Source: Planococcus versutus (lineage in GTDB: Bacteria > Bacillota > Bacilli > Bacillales_A > Planococcaceae). From it: DNA of 64,000 bases. Below are positions 1 through 8,268 of the stretch, piece by piece. The stretch's first letter is position 1; every line of letters begins with the position of its first letter. The position numbers and the translations under genes are program-made. The DNA lies in NCBI RefSeq assembly GCF_001186155.3, contig NZ_CP016540.2:2272001-2336000 (forward strand), written 5' to 3'. A model generated the notes under the pieces. That model saw nothing but the letters and a program-made list of their open reading frames with translations, was not told the DNA's origin and did not search any database.

Positions 1-903
1 TGCATCGGACAAATTTTGCCGCTTTATCCAGAAGATCACAAACAAGCTGTCGATGCTCGCACACAACAAGTTCGAAAAGGAAAAAGTTACTCTTTGTTAG
101 AAACAGAAGATGCTCGAAAAGACGGCAGTCGCTTTCATGCACAAGTGACTTTATCACCTATTTATGATGATTCAAAAAAAGTAATTGCGACTTCTATTAT
201 CTCACGCGACATGAGCTATCAAAAAGAGTCAGAGAAGCTGATTATCCAATCTGAAAAACTCAAACTTGCTGGAGAAATTGCAGCAGGAGTTGCCCACGAA
301 ATTAGAAATCCTATGACAGTGATTTCAGGGTTTATTCAACTTATGCATCATGATCCTAAAAATATGTTCCCGGCGTATACTGAACTTATTCAGTCCGAGT
401 TAGACCGCATCAACTTGATCATTAGTGAATTTTTAGTTTTAGCCAAACCACAAGCTGCCGTCTTAAAAGTATTCAGTGTTCAAAAAGCGTTAGATGATAT
501 CCTTCTGTTATTTAGTTCTGAGCTAAATATGAACGGCATTCAATTAAGTAAAAACTGGGAAAAAGTTATTTCATTTGAAGGTGAAGAAAATCATTTGAAG
601 CAAGTGTTCATCAATTTATTGAAAAACGCTGTTGAATCAATGGAACAGCCTGGAGAAATTTCTGTCACGTTAAAAGCTGAAGATGAGAAGATGTTTTCTG
701 TTAGTTTTGAAGACTCCGGAAACGGGATTTCTGAAGAAGATTTAACTGATATATTCGAACCTTTCTATACAACAAAAGCAACGGGCACAGGGCTTGGATT
801 GCTGGTTTCACAAAAAATCATTCAAGAGTATAACGGCTCACTCTCAGTGACAAGTAAAATAGGAGTTGGAACAGTCGCAAAAATTTTACTGCCATTATAT
901 TAA
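1..903 (+). CDS. PAS-containing sensor histidine kinase, C-terminal part (5' end outside window)
   Basis: The reading frame is open from base 1, so the true start lies upstream; a TTG at 16 is only an internal codon. About 300 residues are visible. They hold the end of a PAS domain (about residues 6-75), a HisKA dimerisation helix with the HEIRNP phosphorylation motif (His at codon 99) and a complete HATPase_c domain with N box (NLLKNA), G1 box (DSGNGIS), F box (FEPFYTTK) and G2 box (GTGLGL). No receiver domain follows and no membrane segment is visible. This layout is typical of sporulation-type kinases (KinA/B/E family), orphan kinases that feed a phosphorelay; which kinase it is cannot be told from the fragment. 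It ends at a strong hairpin terminator. Confidence 0.9.
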   Translation, partial: CIGQILPLYPEDHKQAVDARTQQVRKGKSYSLLETEDARKDGSRFHAQVTLSPIYDDSKKVIATSIISRDMSYQKESEKLIIQSEKLKLAGEIAAGVAHEIRNPMTVISGFIQLMHHDPKNMFPAYTELIQSELDRINLIISEFLVLAKPQAAVLKVFSVQKALDDILLLFSSELNMNGIQLSKNWEKVISFEGEENHLKQVFINLLKNAVESMEQPGEISVTLKAEDEKMFSVSFEDSGNGISEEDLTDIFEPFYTTKATGTGLGLLVSQKIIQEYNGSLSVTSKIGVGTVAKILLPLY

Positions 904-945
904 AAAAGCTTCGCTGGAAATCACATGATTTCCAGCGAAGCTTTT
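904..945. terminator. Bidirectional intrinsic terminator between kinase and PepSY operon
   Basis: A perfect 20 bp inverted repeat (904-923 with 926-945), A-rich at the left foot and T-rich at the right, lies directly after the kinase stop codon. It can end transcription from the kinase on the plus strand and from the convergent PepSY operon on the minus strand. Confidence 0.9.
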
Positions 946-971
946 TAGTTTTTCGTTATTTTTTAGTTTGA

Positions 972-1562
972 TTAGTCACGATCATCATCATCAACATCGT
1001 CTTCGTCTTCGTCTTCGTCATCGGACTCAATTTTTAAAATAGCACCGTCTTTCGCATCGACTTCGATTTCATGTTCAATTGTGCCATCTTGAACTTCTAT
1101 CTCATAATAAGCAATACCGTTTTTTGTTTTCAACTCAAATCCATCGAATGTGCCATTGACTTGTTCTAAAGCCACTGCAATTGCTTGATCAGAGCTGATC
1201 AGTCCTTCTGTTGCAATCGTATCAGTAGACTCTTTAGCATCATCAGCATCTTTTTTCTCACGGGTTTCTTCGATTACTTCTCCCGTATAAGCGTCAAAGT
1301 CAAAATCATATTCATAGCCATCAAAATCAACTTCTACTTCGTAATGTGCTTTTTTATCGTCCATATCCAATTCGATATCGGTAATGTTGCCATTTGCTCG
1401 TTCAAGTGATTTTGCTGAAATTTCCTCGATACCGACTAACTTTTCAGTAGAGACTTTCTCGGTATCATTCTTCACTTCTGTTGATGTTTGTGAATTGGCT
1501 AATGCAATGCCCCCGAAAGCTAAAACTCCCACTGCTAATGGAATATACATTAATTTTTTCAT
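972..1562 (-). CDS. Secreted or membrane-tethered protein with two PepSY domains and acidic tail
   Basis: 196 residues, starting at the ATG at 1562 behind GAGGAGGAG; an upstream ATG at 1580 would put the ribosome binding site inside the gene. An N-terminal signal peptide (about 1-23, ending ALA) is followed by two PepSY repeats (about 45-105 and 115-180), each with the YEVEV/YEIEV strand. The last 16 residues are almost entirely Asp/Glu. PepSY domains are often found on extracytoplasmic proteins that modulate peptidases or sensors. It is the last gene of a response regulator/kinase/PepSY/PepSY operon like ykoGHIJ of B. subtilis, 110 bp after the previous gene. Role inferred: part of or output of the signalling module. 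Substrate unknown. Confidence 0.8.
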   Translation of the reverse strand: MKKLMYIPLAVGVLAFGGIALANSQTSTEVKNDTEKVSTEKLVGIEEISAKSLERANGNITDIELDMDDKKAHYEVEVDFDGYEYDFDFDAYTGEVIEETREKKDADDAKESTDTIATEGLISSDQAIAVALEQVNGTFDGFELKTKNGIAYYEIEVQDGTIEHEIEVDAKDGAILKIESDDEDEDEDDVDDDDRD

Positions 1563-1672
1563 GTAACTTCTCCTCCTCATTTGTTGTTACTCTTACTATA
1601 ACTTTGTCATCTGAGTAGAAGATTAAAGCTTTATGAGAGTTTGATGAGAAATTCACGAAGATTTCGTTAGCT

Positions 1673-2368
1673 TCAATTATCCCACTCGACAGTCATAGTA
1701 TTGCCTCGAACAGCATGAATTTGAATCGTTGCTTCCTGATCTGTTTCTTCGTTTTCAATTTCCACTAAGTAATACCCGCCGTCTTCTGTTTCTTCAAAAT
1801 CGACGTCTTGCACTTCGCCTTCTAATGTTTTTTTCGCTCGCTTTATCGCTTCGTTGCGTGTAATGATTCGATCGGGTTCTGACTGCTCTACGCCTTCATC
1901 TGTCGCAACTGGCTCTTGCTTAATTGAACTGACTTTTCCTGACTTGGCCGACAAAACAACTATTGATAGTTGTTTGTCATCTTTAATGTGAACTGCATAC
2001 TCATCTTTTTTCTCTTTATACTCAATGTTTTCGATACTACCTGGTACTCTTTCTAGTGCAATTTTTTCAATTTGCTGTTGGGTAAAAGTTTCAACAGTTT
2101 GTGCTTTTTCGATCAGCTCGACTGACTCTACTTGGCCACTTTCCCGATTAACTTGTGCTAAGTAAAGACCCTTGTCTCGTTGAAATTCCACTTCGTATTT
2201 ATATTGTCGCGCGGTCGTTTTTTCTGGTTTTCCTCCGTAAAGACTAATAACAGTTTTAGTTGCCTGCTCTTTTGTAATAGCTTGCGAAGACTGAGGCACC
2301 AGTAAGAAAAGTAACACGACCGCTCCAAGCAAGATAGTGGCTGCTGAAAGTATCACTCTTTTTCGCAT
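1673..2368 (-). CDS. PepSY-domain protein of two-component operon
   Basis: 231 residues with an N-terminal hydrophobic segment (about 8-30) that is either an uncleaved anchor or a signal peptide, followed by three PepSY-like repeats (about 31-88, 95-152 and 168-231). The ATG overlaps the kinase stop codon by one base (TAATG) and has an AGGAGGGG ribosome binding site, so it is translationally coupled to the sensor kinase. This corresponds in position to B. subtilis ykoI. Inference: an extracytoplasmic partner that tunes the kinase's sensor domain. No enzymatic motif is visible. Confidence 0.8.
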   Translation of the reverse strand: MRKRVILSAATILLGAVVLLFLLVPQSSQAITKEQATKTVISLYGGKPEKTTARQYKYEVEFQRDKGLYLAQVNRESGQVESVELIEKAQTVETFTQQQIEKIALERVPGSIENIEYKEKKDEYAVHIKDDKQLSIVVLSAKSGKVSSIKQEPVATDEGVEQSEPDRIITRNEAIKRAKKTLEGEVQDVDFEETEDGGYYLVEIENEETDQEATIQIHAVRGNTMTVEWDN

Positions 2369-3738
2369 TATAACCCCTCCTGCTTTGAGTATACTTCTTC
2401 CACATTAAAATCCTCTGTGAAGACGAGAGAAACTGTAGTCCCGACATGTTCAATACTTTCGAGTTTGATGGATATCTGTAAGGAATCAGCAAGCTGCTTA
2501 GCTAGTGAAAGCCCCAATCCAAATCCTCCTGTATCGCGACTTCTTGCTTTATCTACACGATAAAATCGTTCGAAAACGAATGGCACTGATTCTTTTGGAA
2601 TTCCTATTCCTCTATCACAAATTCGAATTGCAAGATGGTCGTTCTGCTCAACAATTACTTCTACTTTGTCAGAACTGTATTTTCTAGCATTATCCAACAA
2701 AATATAAAGCAATTGCTTGAACTTTTCAACATCTGTGACAATCGGTAATAGCTCTTTTTTTGCGACTAATTTAAACTCTCGGTCATAAGCGGTGTTCATT
2801 GCAGTAACAGTTTGTTCCAATAAGCTGTAAGCATCGACTTCTGTCCAGTCTACGTATGATTCGCTGCGCCGAGCAATATGCAATAAACGGTCAATTAAAG
2901 CTTTCATCCGATCGGTTTCTGCTCGAATCGCGGCTATACTTTCTTCCGCAATTTCTTTGTCTTGCATGCCTTGCCGCTGCAGTAATTTGGCATAGCTTCC
3001 AATGACCGTAAGTGGTGTTTTTAGTTCATGAGAAGCATTCGACACAAACTCTTCTTGCTTAGAATAGTTTTCTTCTAGCAAGCTTATCATTTCATTAAAG
3101 GTACTCCCCATTTGAGCCAGTTCATCATGAGAATCTCTTTCGATCAATAGCTTTTCAAACTTACCGTTACGCTGAATGCGCGTCATGGTAGTCGTTAAAT
3201 TTGTAATCGGCAATGTCACAATTTTCCCCAGTACGATACTAGAAATAACTACTGGAATCATTGCAATTAATGTTCCGACGAGTAATACGAGTCGCAATGT
3301 AGTTAAATTATTCGTCGTCTCGTGTAAAGACTGCGCCACAGTCACTTCTGCTACATCTCCGTCTGTCCAAATAAGTGGTGCTTTTACATACGCAAACTGC
3401 TTTCCTTTTATAGTTAGAGTTCCAGATTGTTCTTCCAAATCAGTAGGCAGTTCGATGGTTACAGATGGTGACTGAATGGGTGACATTTTTTTGTTATCAG
3501 GAGTTGTTACTTGAACAATTCCATCAACTGGTACATAAGCACGCAATACCGTACTTGGATCGGTTCTTTCAACTTTATTAAATTCGGCTACTAGTGCGTT
3601 TGTTTCTGTTTGAAGTTGAGTAACTTCTGTTGAGTAAGTCAATCGACTAAATGAAAAATAAATAACAACAGCTAGCACCACTAAAATGACAAGCATCAGC
3701 AATGTAGAAGAAATGTGAATTTTATTTTTCAGTTTCAT
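2368..3738 (-). CDS. Membrane sensor histidine kinase (YkoH-like)
   Basis: 456 residues. Membrane segments at about 10-30 and 147-170 flank an extracellular sensor loop of roughly 115 residues; then come a HAMP linker (about 172-225), HisKA with the SHELKTPLT motif (His237) and HATPase_c with N, G1 (DRGIGIP), F (FERFYRVD) and G2 (GFGLGLSLA) boxes. The start ATG at 3738 has AAAGGAG and overlaps the response regulator gene by 17 bp. It should phosphorylate the OmpR-family regulator encoded just upstream. The downstream PepSY genes suggest a cell-envelope or metal-type signal, as in the ykoGHIJ arrangement, but the ligand cannot be read from the sequence. Confidence 0.9.
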   Translation of the reverse strand: MKLKNKIHISSTLLMLVILVVLAVVIYFSFSRLTYSTEVTQLQTETNALVAEFNKVERTDPSTVLRAYVPVDGIVQVTTPDNKKMSPIQSPSVTIELPTDLEEQSGTLTIKGKQFAYVKAPLIWTDGDVAEVTVAQSLHETTNNLTTLRLVLLVGTLIAMIPVVISSIVLGKIVTLPITNLTTTMTRIQRNGKFEKLLIERDSHDELAQMGSTFNEMISLLEENYSKQEEFVSNASHELKTPLTVIGSYAKLLQRQGMQDKEIAEESIAAIRAETDRMKALIDRLLHIARRSESYVDWTEVDAYSLLEQTVTAMNTAYDREFKLVAKKELLPIVTDVEKFKQLLYILLDNARKYSSDKVEVIVEQNDHLAIRICDRGIGIPKESVPFVFERFYRVDKARSRDTGGFGLGLSLAKQLADSLQISIKLESIEHVGTTVSLVFTEDFNVEEVYSKQEGL

Positions 3739-4420
3739 TGAGTTGCTCCTTTAGCACATATCCGACACCGCGAACAGTTTGGATATACGTTGAACTTTCA
3801 CCCGCGTCTACTTTTTTTCTCAAGTAACGAATATAGACGTCAATCACATTGGTATCTCCGTAATAATCATACCCCCATACCGCATTGAGCACTTGCTCAC
3901 GACTAAGCACTTGCTGTGAGTTTTTGATTAAATAAAGCAGTAAATCAAATTCGCGAGGGGTCAATTCAATCATGCGTCCTCGACGGTTTACATCACGTGT
4001 ACTTTCATTCATTTCTAAGTCATGAAAGCGGTGAAACGAGGCATTTTGACTGCCATTAGACAAACGCAAAAAGGCACGAATTCTAGCCAGCACTTCTTCG
4101 ATTTCAAACGGCTTTGTTATATAATCATTTGCGCCTAGATCTAAGCCTGCTACTTTATCTTTGACATCGTTTTTGGCTGTCAGTAAAATAACCGGGATTG
4201 TTTTATCAGAAGATCGAATCCGTTTCAAGACGTCCAATCCATGAATTTCTGGCAACATCAAATCGAGCAGGATCAAGTCCCAAGAATGCTCTCGAAATTG
4301 AATTAGGCCTTCAGATCCTGTATGTGCAACACCTGTTTCATATCCTTCAAATTTCAGTTCCAATTCCAATACGCGGGCAATGCTTTTTTCATCTTCAACA
4401 ATTAAAATACGTTCTGCCAT
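3722..4420 (-). CDS. OmpR/PhoB-family response regulator (YkoG-like)
   Basis: 232 residues. The N-terminal receiver domain has the acidic pair near 10-11, phosphoacceptor Asp53 (LLDLMLP), switch Thr81 and Lys103 (TKPF); the C-terminal winged helix (about 135-228) has the usual ELTPREFDLL and VWGYDY...VRGVGY signatures. The start chosen is the ATG at 4420 behind AGAGGTG; a GTG at 4429 sits inside that ribosome binding site. It is first gene of the four-gene operon. An extended -10 (TGCTATGAT) lies just upstream. Confidence 0.92.
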   Translation of the reverse strand: MAERILIVEDEKSIARVLELELKFEGYETGVAHTGSEGLIQFREHSWDLILLDLMLPEIHGLDVLKRIRSSDKTIPVILLTAKNDVKDKVAGLDLGANDYITKPFEIEEVLARIRAFLRLSNGSQNASFHRFHDLEMNESTRDVNRRGRMIELTPREFDLLLYLIKNSQQVLSREQVLNAVWGYDYYGDTNVIDVYIRYLRKKVDAGESSTYIQTVRGVGYVLKEQLNETEK

Positions 4421-4440
4421 TGCAATCACCTCTTGTCTTC

Positions 4441-4470
4441 ATCATAGCAGATATTCGAAATGCACAAACA
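4441..4470 (-). promoter_or_regulatory. Likely promoter of the response regulator operon
   Basis: Reading the minus strand, TGTTTG is followed after 18 bases by TATGAT preceded by TGC (extended -10). It is about 20 bp upstream of the response regulator start. The -35 is weak; autoregulation by the encoded regulator is possible, but I see no clear direct repeat. Confidence 0.5.
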
Positions 4471-4482
4471 GTTCTACAAACG

Positions 4483-4508
4483 AAAAAAAAACGACCCGGA
4501 GGCCGTTT
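4483..4508 (-). terminator. Terminator of aldehyde dehydrogenase gene
   Basis: On the minus strand an 8 bp GC-rich stem (AAACGGCC paired with GGTCGTTT, one G-U) with a short loop is followed by nine T residues. The left foot overlaps the aldehyde dehydrogenase stop codon. Confidence 0.8.
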
Positions 4509-5895
4509 ATTTTAATACTGTTTTGATCCATTTTGCTTTATTTTTATAAGGAGGGAATAATAGATTTGTCGATAGTTTAGTTGATTTTTTCAAAATGGCT
4601 TTAGCGTGTGTAAATGTATCGAAACTCGCTTTTCCATGATAAGAACTCATTCCCGATGTACCAACTCCACCAAATGGCAAGTACGCGCTGCCCACATGCG
4701 AAACGGTATCGTTAATACATCCTCCGCCAAACGGCAATTGATCTAAGAAAAACTGTGTTGCTCGCTCGTTTTCTGAAAAGAAATAAGCCGATAACGGTTT
4801 AGGCAATTTACGAATTTGATGGACTAAGACCGGTAAATCGGTGTAGCTGATAATTGGCAAAATCGGTCCAAAAATTTCATCTTCCATAGATGGGCTATTC
4901 CATTCTATGCGATCTAGTAAGACCGGTTCAATGTATAAGTCATTACGATCTACTTTACCGCCATAAATAACATGATTGCCTTCTTTTCGAATAATTTCTG
5001 CTAAACGATCAAAGTGTTGCGTGTTAACGATGCGACCATAATCTGGACTTTTTTGTGCATCCTTGCCATAAAAATTTTGTATCGTTTTTGTTAATTTTTT
5101 TATAAATTCATCTTTCACTGATTCATGCACACAAACGTAATCAGGTGCCACACAAGTTTGTCCGGTATTCATCAATTTGCCCCAAGCAATTCGTTTTACT
5201 GCCAAATCGATATCTGCCGTTTGGTCTATAATCGCTGGACTTTTACCGCCGAGCTCTAAAGTAATTGGTGTTAACCGCTCGGACGCTGCTTTCATAATCA
5301 CTTTGCCAACATTGACACTGCCGGTAAAGAAAATATAATCAAACGAAGCATGAATCAAAGCCGTTACTTCCTCTTTTTCACCTTCAACTACGCGAATGTA
5401 GTAGGAAGGAAATGCTTCTTCCACAATGTCTCGTATTACTTTAGCAACATGTGGCGTTGCTTCAGACGGCTTAACAATGGCACAGTTGCCTCCCACGATT
5501 GCACCGATTAACGGCTCCATTACCAATTGAAACGGATAGTTAAACGGTCCAATAACCAAAACAGAACCATAAGGCTCACGAATAACAAAGCTCTTTGATG
5601 GCTGAAGATGAATCGGTGTTTTAACAGATTCAGGTTTCATCCAGTCTTCTACGTTTTTTATCATATTGCCAATGCTATCAAGTACAAATCCAACTTCTGT
5701 TGCATAAGCTTCAAATTCACTTTTTCCTAAATCGTTCTTTAATGCATTAATGACCGCAGTTTCGTTAGCTTGGATAACAGTTTTTAATCGATATAATTGC
5801 TCGATTCGAAAACTCGCTGATTTTGTGTCCCCTGTATAATAATAAGCACGTTGTTCTTCAATCATGTGTTCTACGTCAGTTGCAGTAAAATTCAT
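4507..5895 (-). CDS. Class 3-type aldehyde dehydrogenase
   Basis: 462 residues from the ATG at 5895, which has GAGGGGG upstream; an upstream in-frame ATG at 5934 has no such site. The NAD(P)-dependent oxidation residues are all present: Asn119 (GPFNYP), Glu214 (LELGGKSP) and Cys248 (NTGQTCVAP). Spacing and length match the ALDH3/fatty aldehyde dehydrogenase group (B. subtilis YwdH type) rather than the longer class 1/2 enzymes. The C-terminus is basic with a few hydrophobic residues, possibly a loose membrane contact. Monocistronic, with its own terminator. Likely oxidises medium or long-chain aldehydes; the exact substrate is not determined by sequence. Confidence 0.9.
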   Translation of the reverse strand: MNFTATDVEHMIEEQRAYYYTGDTKSASFRIEQLYRLKTVIQANETAVINALKNDLGKSEFEAYATEVGFVLDSIGNMIKNVEDWMKPESVKTPIHLQPSKSFVIREPYGSVLVIGPFNYPFQLVMEPLIGAIVGGNCAIVKPSEATPHVAKVIRDIVEEAFPSYYIRVVEGEKEEVTALIHASFDYIFFTGSVNVGKVIMKAASERLTPITLELGGKSPAIIDQTADIDLAVKRIAWGKLMNTGQTCVAPDYVCVHESVKDEFIKKLTKTIQNFYGKDAQKSPDYGRIVNTQHFDRLAEIIRKEGNHVIYGGKVDRNDLYIEPVLLDRIEWNSPSMEDEIFGPILPIISYTDLPVLVHQIRKLPKPLSAYFFSENERATQFFLDQLPFGGGCINDTVSHVGSAYLPFGGVGTSGMSSYHGKASFDTFTHAKAILKKSTKLSTNLLFPPYKNKAKWIKTVLK

Positions 5896-5982
5896 TGTCC
5901 ATCCCCCTCTAAGTCTCTTCAGTATATCAAGCAAAGTATTCTATAAGCTAAACTAACGCTCATACTTGTCTTCCCCAATAAT

Positions 5983-6906
5983 CTACTCTATTAACAAATG
6001 ATCGATATACCGTTGAACAAGCAAGCCTTCTTCAAAGTCTACCAAAACCGTTGAGTATTCATTCATTTCTTCAAAAAGTGATGGTACTTCTTCAAATTCA
6101 CTAATCAGCTGACGATCTTCTCCCGCTGTTGACTGGTAAAGATTTGTCCAGTTTTCTAACGTTAACACACCTTGTTTGCCGTAAATTTTAAACTGCAACA
6201 ACTCCTTTTGCCCAATATCACTAAGTCCCGTTAGTAAAAATGGAATTTGCTCTTTGGTCAGTCCGTGTGCAATAATTCCTGTTTCGCATTTATCTGCCTG
6301 CTGCGGATAGGTAATGTGATGAGAAGTAAAATTCAACTCATTAAACAGCCGATTCATTAATTGAAGATAATGTGGAAAAACTTCACGGACAAATCCACCT
6401 TGACTGCGTGAACCAATCCACGGATTTCGCTGCCAACGTCTCGGCCAGTCTGGAAAAAAAGTTTGAAGTTCGATACGAACAACTTTGCCGATTGCTCCTG
6501 ATTTAACACGCTTTGCTAACTCTCGAACTGCAGGTGCATACATTAATGGAAAATGCATAGCTGTTTGCACACGATTATTTTGAACAGATTCCACCATCAT
6601 TTCGCCATCAGCTACATTGTGCGCCAATGGTTTTTCACAAAGAATATTGATTCCTGCACTTGCTGCTAAGTTTGCAATTTCTGCATGATAAGCAGGAGGT
6701 GTCGCAATATATACCCAGTTGATATCTGAGTGGAAAACCTCTTCGATTGAGCTCGCCATTGGGATGTTGTACATTTGACTAATTTCTGTAAGTCGTTCAG
6801 TTTGTTCATCATAAACCATTTTTATTTCCACATGACTTTCTTGCTGAAGTTGTTTAATGATTCGTTCTCCCACAATTCCTGCTCCAATGATACCAATTGA
6901 AATCAT
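5983..6906 (-). CDS. Gfo/Idh/MocA-family NAD(P)-dependent oxidoreductase
   Basis: 307 residues. The N-terminal Rossmann fold has GIIGAGIVG at the start, then VYIATPPAYH (about 67-76) and the family's EKPLA signature near residue 91, where the Lys is catalytic. The C-terminal half is the mixed alpha/beta substrate domain. The start ATG at 6906 has AAGGAGAGAG. Family members reduce or oxidise sugars, inositols or related cyclic compounds; no neighbour gives the substrate. It lies 87 bp upstream of the aldehyde dehydrogenase in the same orientation, so the two could share a transcript, but nothing shows they act together. Confidence 0.85.
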   Translation of the reverse strand: MISIGIIGAGIVGERIIKQLQQESHVEIKMVYDEQTERLTEISQMYNIPMASSIEEVFHSDINWVYIATPPAYHAEIANLAASAGINILCEKPLAHNVADGEMMVESVQNNRVQTAMHFPLMYAPAVRELAKRVKSGAIGKVVRIELQTFFPDWPRRWQRNPWIGSRSQGGFVREVFPHYLQLMNRLFNELNFTSHHITYPQQADKCETGIIAHGLTKEQIPFLLTGLSDIGQKELLQFKIYGKQGVLTLENWTNLYQSTAGEDRQLISEFEEVPSLFEEMNEYSTVLVDFEEGLLVQRYIDHLLIE

Positions 6907-6950
6907 TTGTACTCTCTCCTTTTACTGTTTTTCAGCTTTTTATATTTGGT

Positions 6951-6977
6951 GTTTATAAGTGTACCCTTTAAGGGTAT
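6951..6977 (+). promoter_or_regulatory. SigB-like promoter for the 46-residue gene
   Basis: GTTTAT (6951-6956) and GGGTAT (6972-6977) are separated by 15 bases, close to the general-stress sigma-B pattern GTTTAA-N12-15-GGGWAW. The -10 overlaps a partial palindrome (TACCC...GGGTA). It sits about 48 bp upstream of the small gene at 7025. Confidence 0.5.
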
Positions 6978-7024
6978 AGAATAGTCAAACAATACCATCT
7001 GTTATAAACTGAGGAGGTTATATA

Positions 7025-7165
7025 ATGAACGAACTAACAAAATGGTGGGAACCAATTTTTACAGGACAATTAGAAGTAGGTGTCGATAAAGAAAAATTGG
7101 AAAACTTAACAGAAGAATCGCTTTTATACTACACCGAACATCCAATAGCAGAGCCTGCACGTTGA
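7025..7165 (+). CDS. Small hypothetical protein, 46 residues
   Basis: ATG at 7025 follows an excellent GAGGAGG ribosome binding site with 7 bases spacing, and the gene ends at TGA 7163-7165 before a strong terminator. The product begins MNELTKWWEP and contains no membrane segment, signal peptide or cysteines; it is acidic overall. I do not recognise it. The complete unit (SigB-like promoter, RBS, ORF, terminator) makes a real gene likely. Inference: a small general-stress protein. Confidence 0.65.
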   Translation: MNELTKWWEPIFTGQLEVGVDKEKLENLTEESLLYYTEHPIAEPAR

Positions 7166-7201
7166 TCGATGACGGTTGCTAAATTATATTTCGTATACAT
7201 A

Positions 7202-7241
7202 AAAACACTTGTTTCTTTACTGAAACAAGTGTTTTATTTTG
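7202..7241 (+). terminator. Terminator of the 46-residue gene
   Basis: A 14 bp perfect stem (7202-7215 with 7222-7235) with a six-base loop is followed by TTTATTTT. Confidence 0.85.
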
Positions 7242-7336
7242 CAGTCAATTGACCATGCTGTCTTAAAACGAACTGCCACCGGATAGCCAATTGATTTGAT
7301 TTTTCGTATACTAAAAGAACGAAAGCAGGGATGGCA

Positions 7337-8065
7337 ATGAAACTAAAATTTATGATACTGGCTTTACTTTTTCTATCAGGCTGCGGAATGGCTGGATCCG
7401 TTGACACGCCAAATACCACTGATCAAATCGATGTAAAAGTTACAAAAGTCATTGATGGCGACACTATCAAAATTATATACGAAGGCGATGAAGTAACGGT
7501 TCGGTATTTGTTAATTGATACACCAGAAACCAATCATCCGCGCTTAGGCGAACAACCGCTTGGCAAAGAAGCGACAAAAGAAAACAAACGACTCATCGAT
7601 TCAGGCGATGTTACGATTGAATTTGACGTTGGTGACCGCTTTGATGATTACGATCGGTTACTTGCCTATATCTACGTAGATGGCAAAAGTGTTCAAGAAC
7701 AAATGATTGACGCAGGTCTAGCGAGAGTCGCTTATGTGTTCCCGCCGAACACGCGTTACTTGGATCAGTTTGAGCACGCAGAACAACTGGCGAAAGAAAA
7801 CGAAGCAGGAATTTGGCAATATGAAAACTACTCCACTGACCGGGGCTTTGATGCAGATGCTTATGGACAGAAGTCTACTGGAAATTCACCGCCCACTAGG
7901 TCTGACCAACAAAACAGCAACTGCGATATTAAAGGCAATATTAACCGCAGCGGCAATAAAATTTACCACTTGCCAAGCGATTCTTCCTATGAACAAACCA
8001 ATCCAGAAGTGTGGTTTTGTTCTGAGCAAGAAGCACAAGATGCAGGCTTTAAAGGCTTAGAGTAG
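7337..8065 (+). CDS. Thermonuclease-family (SNase) lipoprotein
   Basis: 242 residues. A lipobox LSGC (Cys16) predicts a lipid-anchored extracellular protein. The staphylococcal-nuclease fold spans about 33-160: VIDGDT, VRYLLIDTPE (catalytic Arg and Glu) and the second Arg in YDRLLAYI are present, so it should be an active calcium-dependent nuclease. The C-terminal 50 residues carry a Cys pair in a CDIKGN...WFCSEQEAQDAGF module seen at the ends of secreted nucleases. The start chosen is the ATG at 7337, because the ATG at 7331 abuts the AGCAGGG ribosome binding site. Monocistronic. Likely use: degradation of external DNA/RNA for nutrients. Confidence 0.88.
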   Translation: MKLKFMILALLFLSGCGMAGSVDTPNTTDQIDVKVTKVIDGDTIKIIYEGDEVTVRYLLIDTPETNHPRLGEQPLGKEATKENKRLIDSGDVTIEFDVGDRFDDYDRLLAYIYVDGKSVQEQMIDAGLARVAYVFPPNTRYLDQFEHAEQLAKENEAGIWQYENYSTDRGFDADAYGQKSTGNSPPTRSDQQNSNCDIKGNINRSGNKIYHLPSDSSYEQTNPEVWFCSEQEAQDAGFKGLE

Positions 8066-8102
8066 TAAGGTACAAAACCCTATTTTGTTTGTTCACCAAC
8101 TA

Positions 8103-8130
8103 TTGACTTTTTCTAAGGACGAGCTATAAT
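8103..8130 (+). promoter_or_regulatory. Sigma-A promoter of tRNA-Val
   Basis: TTGACT (8103-8108) and a consensus TATAAT (8125-8130) with a 16 bp spacer lie 21 bp upstream of the mature tRNA. Confidence 0.85.
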
Positions 8131-8151
8131 TAGATTTGTCCTTAAAATTGC

Positions 8152-8224
8152 GATTCCTTAGCTCAGCTGGGAGAGCGCTACCTTGACAGGGTAGAGGTCG
8201 CTGGTTCGAGCCCAGTAGGAATCA
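8152..8224 (+). tRNA. tRNA-Val (anticodon GAC)
   Basis: A 73-base cloverleaf: acceptor arms 8152-8158 and 8217-8223 pair perfectly, discriminator A8224, anticodon stem CTACC/GGTAG around loop TTGACAG with GAC at 8185-8187, and the T loop TTCGAGC. CCA is not encoded. It is a single-gene tRNA unit with its own promoter and terminator. Confidence 0.97.
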
Positions 8225-8232
8225 TAAACAGT

Positions 8233-8267
8233 AACCGCACAGCCCTATGGCTTGTGCGGTTTTTTCT
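8233..8267 (+). terminator. Terminator of tRNA-Val
   Basis: AACCGCACAGCC pairs with GGCTTGTGCGGTT with a single bulged T, followed by six T residues. Confidence 0.88.
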
Positions 8268-8268
8268 G

